Made by a program: the position numbers and the translations under genes
Part shown: in pieces, positions 36,233 to 45,200 of the stretch
How positions within the stretch are numbered: position 1 is the stretch's first letter
Layout of the letters: each line of letters opens with the position of its first letter
Origin: Paraglaciecola marina
Lineage (GTDB): Bacteria; Pseudomonadota; Gammaproteobacteria; Enterobacterales; Alteromonadaceae
Direction of reading: 5' to 3'
Length of the DNA: 64,000 bases
Assembly (NCBI RefSeq): GCF_004360155.1
Contig: NZ_SAIS01000017.1
Coordinates: forward strand, 33,450 to 97,449
The notes under the pieces: model-generated
The model's input: only the letters and a program-made list of their open reading frames with translations
Database searches by the model: none
Told to the model about the DNA's origin: nothing

Positions 36233-36252
36233 AAGGCCTCTAGTGGGGCCTT
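36233..36252 (+). terminator. terminator-like hairpin after prc
   Basis: AAGGCC (36233-36238) and GGCCTT (36247-36252) form a GC-rich stem with an 8-nt loop; the tail CAATTTATCTTT is moderately T-rich. It probably ends the msrC-proQ-prc transcript. Confidence 0.55.
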
Positions 36253-36292
36253 CAATTTATCTTTCATAAAAATAATAAGAAAAGGTTAATGC

Positions 36293-37633
36293 ATGAGTGC
36301 ACGCGGAGAATTTTCATCTCGAATAGGGTTTGTATTAGCCGCAGCTGGATCAGCTGTTGGTTTAGGTAATATATGGGGATTTCCTACACAAGTTGCTAGT
36401 AACGGCGGCGCAGCTTTTGTTTTAATTTATATTCTTCTCGCTTTTTTACTCGCTTATCCAGTATTAATGGCAGAACTTATCATTGGACGAGCCACTCGTT
36501 CCAATATGGTTGATGCCCTGAGTAAAATCTCAAATGGAAATATTCTTGGTAAAGTTACCGGAGTTTGGGGCTTTGTTACCGTTTCTTTAATTCTTTCCTT
36601 TTATGCACTTGTCGCGGGCTGGATGTTGTCTTATTTCTTGCAAACCATAAGTGATATGGCGGGCCAAGAGTCACTATCAACTTGGTTGGTAGCCTCTTCT
36701 TATACTCGAGATATTTTATTCTGTGGGTTATTTCTATGCTTAACCGCTAGCATAGTAACGGGCGGCGTAAGTAAAGGTATTGAAAAATGGTCAGTGCGTC
36801 TTATGCCAGCATTGTTTATTATTATTGCGCTGTTGATTATCTATGTATCTACTCTAGAAGGTGCAATGGATGGTTGGAAAGCCTACTTACAGCCAGACTT
36901 TAGCTTAATTTTAGATCCCAAATTACTCATTAATGCCATGGGACAAGCCTTTTTCTCTATGTCATTAGGCGTAGGGACCATGTTGGTATATGGATCTTAT
37001 GTCAGTAAAAAAGAAAACTTACCTACCTTAGGTGCATCGGTCGCCTTGGTTGATATTGGTGTAGCAATACTCGCTGGTATGTTGATTATTCCTGCTATGT
37101 ACGTGGCCTTACACAATGGTATTAAAATTTTTACAGATACCGGAGCACTTATCGATGGACCTAATTTAATTTTCGCTGTTTTGCCGTCATTATTCGACTC
37201 TATGGGTACAGTAGGGGTCTTTGTAGCCTTTGTATTTTTTGCCTTAATGTTAATTGCAGCGCTAACTTCTTCAATTTCTATGTTAGAAGTGCCAGTAGCA
37301 TATGTAGTTGAAAGTAAGAGAGTTAACCGTAAAAAAGCGGTTTGGTTATTAACTATCATAATTTTCTTAATTAGTTCAACAATCGCTTTTAATATGGCAA
37401 CCCTGTTTGGCTTAGTAATTGATTTAACAACTAAATATAGTCAACCTTTGTTGGGCTTAGTCCTCTGTATTTTTGCAGGTTGGATTTGGAAAAGAGATCA
37501 AATTTTAACTGAAATTAAACAAGGGAACGAACACGCAGAACAAAGCATATTTTGGAAGGTCTGGCCTTGGTATGTACGTTTTGTATGCCCCATTGTTATT
37601 GTAATAATGTTTTATCTATCCATTTTTGGATAA
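36293..37633 (+). CDS. sodium-dependent transporter (NSS/SNF family)
   Basis: 446 residues with about 11 membrane helices. The N-terminus has the unwound TM1 signature SRIGFVLAAAGSAVGLGNIWGFP of neurotransmitter:sodium symporters, where sodium and substrate bind. The length fits the 11-helix bacterial branch. It should take up an amino acid with sodium across the inner membrane; the substrate is not known. AAAGG precedes the ATG. It is followed 37 bp later by an NhaC-type gene. Confidence 0.9.
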   Translation: MSARGEFSSRIGFVLAAAGSAVGLGNIWGFPTQVASNGGAAFVLIYILLAFLLAYPVLMAELIIGRATRSNMVDALSKISNGNILGKVTGVWGFVTVSLILSFYALVAGWMLSYFLQTISDMAGQESLSTWLVASSYTRDILFCGLFLCLTASIVTGGVSKGIEKWSVRLMPALFIIIALLIIYVSTLEGAMDGWKAYLQPDFSLILDPKLLINAMGQAFFSMSLGVGTMLVYGSYVSKKENLPTLGASVALVDIGVAILAGMLIIPAMYVALHNGIKIFTDTGALIDGPNLIFAVLPSLFDSMGTVGVFVAFVFFALMLIAALTSSISMLEVPVAYVVESKRVNRKKAVWLLTIIIFLISSTIAFNMATLFGLVIDLTTKYSQPLLGLVLCIFAGWIWKRDQILTEIKQGNEHAEQSIFWKVWPWYVRFVCPIVIVIMFYLSIFG

Positions 37634-37670
37634 ACACCTTTGTAAAACCCTTAGATGGACATAAGAATTC

Positions 37671-39143
37671 ATGACTGAAGAAAAACAACAAGTAGAAGCG
37701 TCATTATCAGATGCTCTCATTCCAATAATCATTCTCATTACTTTGCTAGGCGGGTCAGTTTATTTATTTGGAGATAACTCATCCTTCGGGCCTAATCAGA
37801 TCGCATTATTAATAGCAATGGGTATTGCCTCAATCATAGGGATTAAAAATGGTTACAGTTGGGATGATATTGAAAAGGGGATAATTAAAGGTATTTCACG
37901 GTCTCTTGGAGCTATCTTAATATTATTAGCTGTTGGCTCTTTGATTGGTACTTGGATGTTATCAGGCACCGTACCTACCTTGATTTATTATGGTTTAGAC
38001 CTTTTAAATCCTTCAATGTTTTACGCGGCAAGTTGTTTGATATGTGGCATTATTGCTATGAGTATTGGTAGCTCATGGACAACCGCAGCAACTGTTGGTG
38101 TGGCATTAATGGGGGTCGCTATCGGAATGGGCATGTCAGAAGCCATCACCGCTGGTGCAATAATTTCTGGCGCATATTTTGGAGATAAAATATCACCATT
38201 ATCAGAAACAACAAATTTAGCACCAGCAATAGCAGGTACTAATTTGTTTGAACATATTCAATATATGATGTGGACAACAGTACCTAGTATTATCATAACT
38301 CTTATTATATTTATGGTGATCGGCTTGGGTGCAGATATTCCCGATTCCAGTAGCAAGATTGAAGAAATGCAGGCTATCTTAGAACAAGAATTCAACCTTG
38401 GTTTTCATATGTTAGTGCCTTTGTTTGTATTATTGGCAATGGCCATAAAAAAAGTGCCGGCTTTTCCAGCCGTTGCTATTGGCGCTCTTTTAGGTGGTAT
38501 CTGGGCCATTATTTTTCAAGGAGACGTTATAACAAACTTAGCTAGCGATGAACCAAGTGCCCTAAGAGCATCCATTATGGTAGTTTGGACCGCTTTATTC
38601 GATGGTGTATCATTTTCGACCTCAAGTGAAACTCTAAATGACCTACTTAGTAGGGGCGGAATGTCGAGTATGTTAAATACTATTTGGCTAATTATGTGTG
38701 CCATGACGTTTGGCGCAGTGCTAGAAAGAGTAGGGCTATTAAAGCGTGCAGTGACAGCATTTTTAAAAGGGGCTAAAGGTGCCGGTGATATGGTGACACG
38801 TACGATTTTAACCTGTATTGGTACCAATTTGATTACTGCGGATCAATATATGGCAATCGTTATGCCTGGAAGAATGTATAAAGACGAATTTGAAAAACGT
38901 GGTTTAAATCAGTTGAATTTGTCTAGAAGCCTAGAAGATGGGGGCACCTTAACATCACCACTTATTCCATGGAACACCTGTGGTGTTTATATGCAAGGAG
39001 TATTAGCAGTGAGCCCTCTGGATTACTTGTTCTATGCGTTCTTCAACCTAATAAACCCTGTACTTTCTATTATATATGCTTATTTGGGTATAAAAATACT
39101 CCGCATCCCAGTACCTGAAACAAATAAAGTGTCTAAAGCATAA
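37671..39143 (+). CDS. NhaC-family Na+/H+ antiporter
   Basis: 490 residues and about 11-12 membrane helices. Family segments include MSIGSSWTTAATVGVALMG, GAYFGDKISPLSETTNLAP and LEDGGTLTSPLIPWNTCGVYMQG, the last two being strongly conserved in NhaC. It exchanges sodium for protons, though some members exchange malate and lactate. Its placement after a sodium symporter suggests that it exports the sodium brought in. Confidence 0.9.
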   Translation: MTEEKQQVEASLSDALIPIIILITLLGGSVYLFGDNSSFGPNQIALLIAMGIASIIGIKNGYSWDDIEKGIIKGISRSLGAILILLAVGSLIGTWMLSGTVPTLIYYGLDLLNPSMFYAASCLICGIIAMSIGSSWTTAATVGVALMGVAIGMGMSEAITAGAIISGAYFGDKISPLSETTNLAPAIAGTNLFEHIQYMMWTTVPSIIITLIIFMVIGLGADIPDSSSKIEEMQAILEQEFNLGFHMLVPLFVLLAMAIKKVPAFPAVAIGALLGGIWAIIFQGDVITNLASDEPSALRASIMVVWTALFDGVSFSTSSETLNDLLSRGGMSSMLNTIWLIMCAMTFGAVLERVGLLKRAVTAFLKGAKGAGDMVTRTILTCIGTNLITADQYMAIVMPGRMYKDEFEKRGLNQLNLSRSLEDGGTLTSPLIPWNTCGVYMQGVLAVSPLDYLFYAFFNLINPVLSIIYAYLGIKILRIPVPETNKVSKA

Positions 39144-39152
39144 TTAAACAAA

Positions 39153-39174
39153 GGCCATTTAATAATAAATGGTC
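39153..39174 (+). repeat. hairpin after the NhaC gene
   Basis: GGCCATTTA (39153-39161) pairs with TAAATGGTC (39166-39174) with one wobble and a 4-nt loop. No T run follows. It may still end or protect the transcript upstream of pepN. Confidence 0.4.
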
Positions 39175-39212
39175 AGTTACCAAGCTAAAATCTGTAATTT
39201 CTCGAGCGCACC

Positions 39213-41795
39213 ATGTCTACTATATCTGCAAATGTAAAAAAAAGAGCTGATTACCAGTCCGCTGATTTCACTATCAATAAGGTCAATTTAGAATTTGAAT
39301 TGCACGCTACTGCGACTCGAGTAGTTTGCATTACACAAATTGAACGTCAAGGAAACCACCATAGGCCCTTAGTGTTAGATGGTGAAAGTCTAGAGTTGTT
39401 ATCTGTTGCTATCAATGGCGTGGCACAAACAGATTATAAAATAGAACCTGATTCATTAACTGTACCTACTGAACTAGATAAGTTTGACTTGCGTGTTGAA
39501 AATATAATCAACCCTCAAGAAAATTCTAGTCTCGAAGGTTTATACCTGTCTGCTGGAGCGTTTTGTACTCAATGTGAAGCTGAAGGCTTTAGAAAAATCA
39601 CCTACTTTCTAGATAGACCTGACGTACTAGCTGCTTACGACGTTAAAATAATTGCTGATAAAACCCAGTTTCCATTCTTGCTTTCTAATGGTAACAAAGT
39701 GGCTGCTGGAGATTTACCGGATAATAAGCACTTTATTTCTTGGCAAGACCCATTCAATAAACCTTGTTACTTGTTTGCATTAGTAGCTGGTGATTTTGAC
39801 CTTTTAGAAGATACCTTTATAACCCAATCTAATCGAGAGATTGCCCTGCAGCTTTTTGTTGATAAAGGTATGTTAGATAGAGGTCCTCACGCATTAGAGT
39901 CTCTTAAAAAGGCAATGAGATGGGATGAAACAGAGTTTGGCTTAGAATACGATCTTGATATTTATATGGTAGTCGCTGTGGATTTTTTCAATATGGGAGC
40001 CATGGAGAACAAAGGCCTAAATGTTTTTAACAGCAAATTTGTGTTAGCGAATTCAGAAACCGCTACAGATGAAGATTACTTTAACATTGAAGCCGTTATC
40101 GGCCATGAATACTTTCACAATTGGACAGGTAACAGGGTTACGTGTCGGGATTGGTTCCAACTAAGTTTAAAGGAAGGTTTAACTGTGTTTCGTGACCAGC
40201 AATTTAGTGCTGATATGGGGTCACCTATAGTTAATCGTATTAAAAATGTGCGCGTGATCAGAGAACATCAGTTTGCAGAAGACGCCAGTGCTATGTCGCA
40301 TCCTATTAGGCCTGACGAAGTCATGGAAATGAACAATTTCTATACAGTTACTGTGTACGACAAAGGTTCTGAAGTGATCAGAATGCTACATACTATATTA
40401 GGTAAACAAGGCTTTTTAGCGGGTATTAAATTGTATTTTGAACGCTTTGATGGTCAGGCTGTTACCTGTGATGACTTCGTACAAGCCATGGAAGATGCAA
40501 ATGGTAAAGACCTAACACAATTTAGATTGTGGTATAGCCAATCCGGAACACCAAATATTGCTGTTTTTGACGAATACGACTCAGACACTAAAACCTACAA
40601 AATCACGTTTAAGCAAAGTCATAAAGCAACATTTGATCAGCAAGAAAAGCAAAACCTTGTTGTTCCTATTCAATTTAGTTTATTGAATTCAGGTGATAGC
40701 CAGCAACATACGTTAGAGTTAACAGCAACATCTGAAACCCTAGAATTTAAAGATGTTGGTACTAAACCAACACCATCTTTACTCCATAACTTTAGTGCGC
40801 CGGTTAAGTTAAGTTATCAATATAAGCAGTCAGAATTAGCCGATGTGATGGTTAAATCTCCAGATGATTTTGCACGCTGGGATGCAGGGCAATCTTTATT
40901 TAGTAAATGTATACACAAAGCAAGTGGGCTAACTGATGCAGAAGGTCAGCAATTAATAGCCGATACAGTTAAATATTTTGAAGAGGTGATTAATAGCAAA
41001 GACATTAAGGACGACCTTAAGACTGAGATCTTAACCGTCCCTAGTTTTGAAAGCTTGTTTCAACAAGCCGACTCAGTAGACATTGATAGTCTCTATAAAA
41101 GCCGAAAACAGCTTTTAACACAAATGGGGCAGACGTTTGAGACCCAATGGAATAATATTTATCACAACAAAACCAAACAAAAATATGCTTACAATCAAAA
41201 ACAAGTTGAGCAGCGAAAGCTCACAAATTTGGCTCTTAAATACTTAAGCTTAGGGAATCAAACCTTAGCTAAAGAGCTTATAAAAGAACAATTTTCTAGC
41301 TGCGATAATATGACTGATTCATTGGGCGCATTAGCCGCAGCGCAGACTTGTGATTTGGATTTATTTGAAGGTCTGATGCAACGTTTTGAAGAAAAGTGGC
41401 ATAGCGATCCACTTGTGCTTGATAAATGGTTTTCACTACATGCAAATACAGATAGGCATGATATTTTGTCGCGAATAGAGCTACTTATGAGCCATAGCCA
41501 ATTTACGATTAATAATCCAAATAGGGTGCGAGCCTTAGTAGGCACCTTTGCATTTTATAATGTGAAGGGTTTCCATAATTTAAATGGTAGTGGTTATAAG
41601 TTTGTGGCTGACTACTTAATAAAGCTCAATAGTGTTAACCCTCAGGTAGCGGCTCGTGTCATTACCCCTTTGATTCAATGGCAAAAAGTAGACAAAACTC
41701 GTCAAGAGCTGATGCAACATCAATTAATGCGCATTGGCGATACTCAGGGGCTTAGTAAAGATTTATTTGAAAAAATATCTAAAAGTTTGCCTTAG
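39213..41795 (+). CDS. pepN: aminopeptidase N
   Basis: 860 residues, close to the 870 of E. coli PepN. The M1 substrate-binding motif GAMENKGLN is followed by the zinc site HEYFHNWTGNR at residues 298-308 and the downstream Glu ligand in LKEGLTVF. The cluster AEGFRKITYFLDRPDV upstream is typical of PepN. It removes N-terminal residues from peptides in the cytoplasm. A DUF2835 gene follows 14 bp later. Confidence 0.95.
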   Translation: MSTISANVKKRADYQSADFTINKVNLEFELHATATRVVCITQIERQGNHHRPLVLDGESLELLSVAINGVAQTDYKIEPDSLTVPTELDKFDLRVENIINPQENSSLEGLYLSAGAFCTQCEAEGFRKITYFLDRPDVLAAYDVKIIADKTQFPFLLSNGNKVAAGDLPDNKHFISWQDPFNKPCYLFALVAGDFDLLEDTFITQSNREIALQLFVDKGMLDRGPHALESLKKAMRWDETEFGLEYDLDIYMVVAVDFFNMGAMENKGLNVFNSKFVLANSETATDEDYFNIEAVIGHEYFHNWTGNRVTCRDWFQLSLKEGLTVFRDQQFSADMGSPIVNRIKNVRVIREHQFAEDASAMSHPIRPDEVMEMNNFYTVTVYDKGSEVIRMLHTILGKQGFLAGIKLYFERFDGQAVTCDDFVQAMEDANGKDLTQFRLWYSQSGTPNIAVFDEYDSDTKTYKITFKQSHKATFDQQEKQNLVVPIQFSLLNSGDSQQHTLELTATSETLEFKDVGTKPTPSLLHNFSAPVKLSYQYKQSELADVMVKSPDDFARWDAGQSLFSKCIHKASGLTDAEGQQLIADTVKYFEEVINSKDIKDDLKTEILTVPSFESLFQQADSVDIDSLYKSRKQLLTQMGQTFETQWNNIYHNKTKQKYAYNQKQVEQRKLTNLALKYLSLGNQTLAKELIKEQFSSCDNMTDSLGALAAAQTCDLDLFEGLMQRFEEKWHSDPLVLDKWFSLHANTDRHDILSRIELLMSHSQFTINNPNRVRALVGTFAFYNVKGFHNLNGSGYKFVADYLIKLNSVNPQVAARVITPLIQWQKVDKTRQELMQHQLMRIGDTQGLSKDLFEKISKSLP

Positions 41796-41809
41796 GCAAT
41801 GGCAACCTT

Positions 41810-42031
41810 ATGCAAACATTCTATTTTACTTTATCCCTAAAATATGAAGAGTGTGAATCTTTATATCAACCAGGCATAAATACCGTTGTTATGACAGCAG
41901 ACAACGGTAAACGAATTCAGCTACCCGTAAAAAATTTACGTCCCCATGTTACCCGCACAGGTATTAAAGGTCGCTATAGGCTTGTTATTAATAGTGACAA
42001 TAAATTCCAAAGTTTTGAGAAAATAGCTTAA
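41810..42031 (+). CDS. DUF2835-family protein
   Basis: 73 residues starting QTFYFTLSLKYEECESLYQPG and ending in a basic RGIKGRY-like strand (LRPHVTRTGIKGRYRLVI). It matches the small DUF2835 family of gammaproteobacteria, found next to pepN. The function is unknown. It begins 14 bp after pepN and is probably translated from the same mRNA. Confidence 0.82.
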   Translation: MQTFYFTLSLKYEECESLYQPGINTVVMTADNGKRIQLPVKNLRPHVTRTGIKGRYRLVINSDNKFQSFEKIA

Positions 42032-42072
42032 ATTATTTTTGCATAATTATTTATCCAAATGTCCCCTAAGTG

Positions 42073-42100
42073 CTTATATAAACAGTTTTTCTTATATAAG
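42073..42100. repeat. perfect 9-bp inverted repeat upstream of NAD-GDH gene
   Basis: CTTATATAA (42073-42081) and TTATATAAG (42092-42100) with a 10-nt spacer that includes TTTTT. It is about 200 bp before the start codon. It could be an operator or the end of the pepN-DUF2835 transcript. Confidence 0.5.
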
Positions 42101-42120
42101 TTGCATAGCTATGAATAATG

Positions 42121-42140
42121 TTAAATTTAGGTAAATTTAA
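42121..42140. promoter_or_regulatory. perfect 20-bp dyad upstream of NAD-GDH promoter
   Basis: TTAAATTTA (42121-42129), GG, TAAATTTAA (42132-42140): two perfect 9-bp arms. It ends 10 bp before a TTGACG hexamer, where an activator or repressor could act. The regulator is unknown. Confidence 0.5.
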
Positions 42141-42149
42141 AGCTTTTAC

Positions 42150-42177
42150 TTGACGTTTATTTTAGCGAGAATATCAA
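42150..42177 (+). promoter_or_regulatory. possible sigma-70 promoter of the NAD-GDH gene
   Basis: TTGACG (42150-42155), 16 bp, then TATCAA (42172-42177). The -35 is good and the -10 is weak, in line with an activated promoter. It would give a leader of about 110 nt. Confidence 0.35.
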
Positions 42178-42295
42178 TACTTGAATAAAAAACTGTATAA
42201 ATCTCAGTCTTTTGTCTAATCTTTTATTGTTTGTCATCTAGGTTACACATCATCTTAGTTGATAAATATTTGTATTAAAATTTTGTCAACCTAAT

Positions 42296-45200
42296 ATGGG
42301 CAAACACATGACCGTTGTAGATAATCAGTATTCTGTTCTCCTTGAAAATGTCAATAATTTAATCTCTAAAAAAGTCGCGTCTGAACAAGTAGCACAAGTA
42401 AGCGATTTCTCTAAAATTCTTTTTAAAAATATCGCTAGCACTGATTTAGAAAATAGAAGTGATAGTGATTTATATGGAGCCACTCTCAGTCTATGGAATG
42501 AGTTTGTAGATTACACTGCAGACAAGCCTTTTATTCGCGCTTTTAATCCAGAAATTGGTAAACATGGTTGGCAATCAACTCATAGTATAGTGGAATTAAT
42601 TGTAACAGATATGCCATTTCTAGTGGATTCTGTGCGTATGGCGCTAAACCGTATGGGGATTACAGCGCATTTATTACTTCATAGTCCTATTGCGTTGTGC
42701 CGAGATCAAAATGGCAGAGTGGCTTCCTTTGAAGAGCCCAATAGCGGCAAAAAAGGATTAATAAGACAAACAGTATTTTTAGTAGAAGTTGACCGACAGA
42801 CTTCTAAAAAGGCGCTTGATAAATTGACAGACGAATTAATGTCTGTGGTAGAAGAAGTCTCATTAGCTGTTGAAGATTGGCAGCCAATGCGTACTCGCCT
42901 AAATGAGTTGACCGATGAAATTAGTAAACTTCCTAGTCCTTGTAGTACTGAACAGAAAATAGAAACCGAAAAATTCTTAGCTTGGTTAGGTGATCATAAC
43001 TTTACTTTAATGGGCTATCGTTCTTATACAGTAACTGGAATCGACGGAGATTACCGCTGGGTGGCTGATAACGATACTAGTTTAGGTTTAATGAAAAGCT
43101 CTAAAACAGAACGTGAAAGAGTACTATCGAATATACCGCCATCTGCTCGAGAAGAAGCCCTCAGTAGTAACCCGCTAATGCTTACAAAAACTAGCACGCG
43201 CTCTAGGGTGCATCGTCCAGCCTATTTGGATTACATCGGGATCAAGAGATTTGACGATTCTTGTAATGTGGTTGGAGAAGATAGGTTTATTGGATTGTAC
43301 TCAGCTTCTTTTTACAACAGTAGCGCCACACATATCCCAGTTTTAAAGAAAAAGATTGATGATATTTCTAAATTATCTGGCTTTTACCCTGGTACCCATG
43401 GTCATAAAGCATTCTTAAACATAATAGAAACTTACCCTAGAGACGAATTATTACAAGGCACAGTTGAAGAGCTCGCACAAATCATTTTAGGTATCTTTCA
43501 AATGCAAGAGCGTGGAATGTCCAGACTATTTGTTCGTAAGGACATTTTTGGTCGCTTTGTATCTTGTATGGTGTTCGTTCCAAGAGAGCGCTACAACACT
43601 CAGTTAAGAAAGGACACTCAAGAATTACTTAAGAAGTCATTTGCGAGTGATCAGGAAGTAGAGTTTACAACCTATTTTTCGGAATCAGTTTACGCTCGAA
43701 CCCACTACATAACCCGAGTTAAAAATAACAATGCGGAATATAATGTGAAGGAAATAGAAAAGAACGTCATAGAGCTTAACAAAAGTTGGGAAGATAGACT
43801 TGCATCTACTCTGCGAACAAATCATGGAGAAGCTAAAGCTAAAAAATTAGAAAGAGGTTATGGCAATGGATTTTCTAATAGTTACAAAGAGTGCAATTTA
43901 CCAAGTGCCGCATTGATTGATATTGAAAAGCTTGAGCAATTAAGTGCTGAAAATACCTTAGACATGTTGTTTTATCGTCCCTTAGAAGAAGGGCCTGATA
44001 GTAAAGCAGTGAGACTAAAGTTATTTCATAAAAATGAGCCTATTCACCTGTCTGCTGTATTACCTATGCTAGAGAACTTTGGTTTAAGAGTAATTGATGA
44101 AAGCCCCTACAAAGTTACTTTAGATAACGGCTCAGTAAATTGGATTATGGATTTTTCAATGCTTCATAATACCAGTAATGATATGGATATGGAGCAGGCT
44201 CAAACTTTGTTTCAATCTGCATTTTCACAAGTTTGGTATACGCAACTTGAGGATGACTCTTTTAATCGTCTGGTCTTAGGCGGCGGCATAGCGGGCCGTA
44301 ACGTTACTATATTACGTTCTTATGCTAAATATATGCGTCAAATTGGTAGCTCATTTAGTCACGAATATATGGCTAACACGTTGGCTAATTATCCTCAAAT
44401 TGCTGCTCTACTTATAGATTTATTTAATCAAAAGTTTAACCCAGCCGTTAAACGCAGCGAGAAATTAGAAGATAAATTATTAACCGCCATAAAGAACCAG
44501 TTAGATGATGTTTCTAACTTAGATGACGACAGAATCATTCGTCGTTATTTAGATCTTATATTGGCGACGTTAAGAACTAATTTTTATCAAAAAGATCCTG
44601 ATGGCAATGATAAATCCTATGTCTCTTATAAAATGTTACCAGAACTCATCCCGGACATGCCTTTACCTAGGCCAAAGTATGAAATTTTTGTTTATAGTCC
44701 TCGAATAGAAGGTGTCCACCTACGAGGGGGCAAAGTTGCCCGGGGAGGATTACGCTGGTCAGATAGGCAGGAAGATTTTAGAACAGAAATATTAGGCTTA
44801 GTGAAAGCACAGCAAGTTAAGAATACGGTTATCGTTCCTGTTGGTGCTAAAGGGGGATTTGTCTGTAAAAAACTACCTGTGGCACAAGGACGAGAAGCCT
44901 TTCTAAAAGAAGGACAAGAATGTTACAAAACCTTTATACGCAGCTTGTTAGATATTACGGATAACATAGTAGACGGAAAAGTTGTTCATCCAAAAGACGT
45001 GGTTCGTCTTGATGAAGATGATGCATATTTGGTAGTTGCAGCAGATAAAGGTACAGCAACATTTTCTGATATTGCTAACGGTATTGCTGAAGAATTTAAC
45101 TTTTGGCTTGGAGATGCCTTTGCATCAGGTGGCAGTATTGGATACGACCATAAAAAAATGGGGATAACTGCTAGAGGCGCATGGGAATCTGTTAAAAGAC

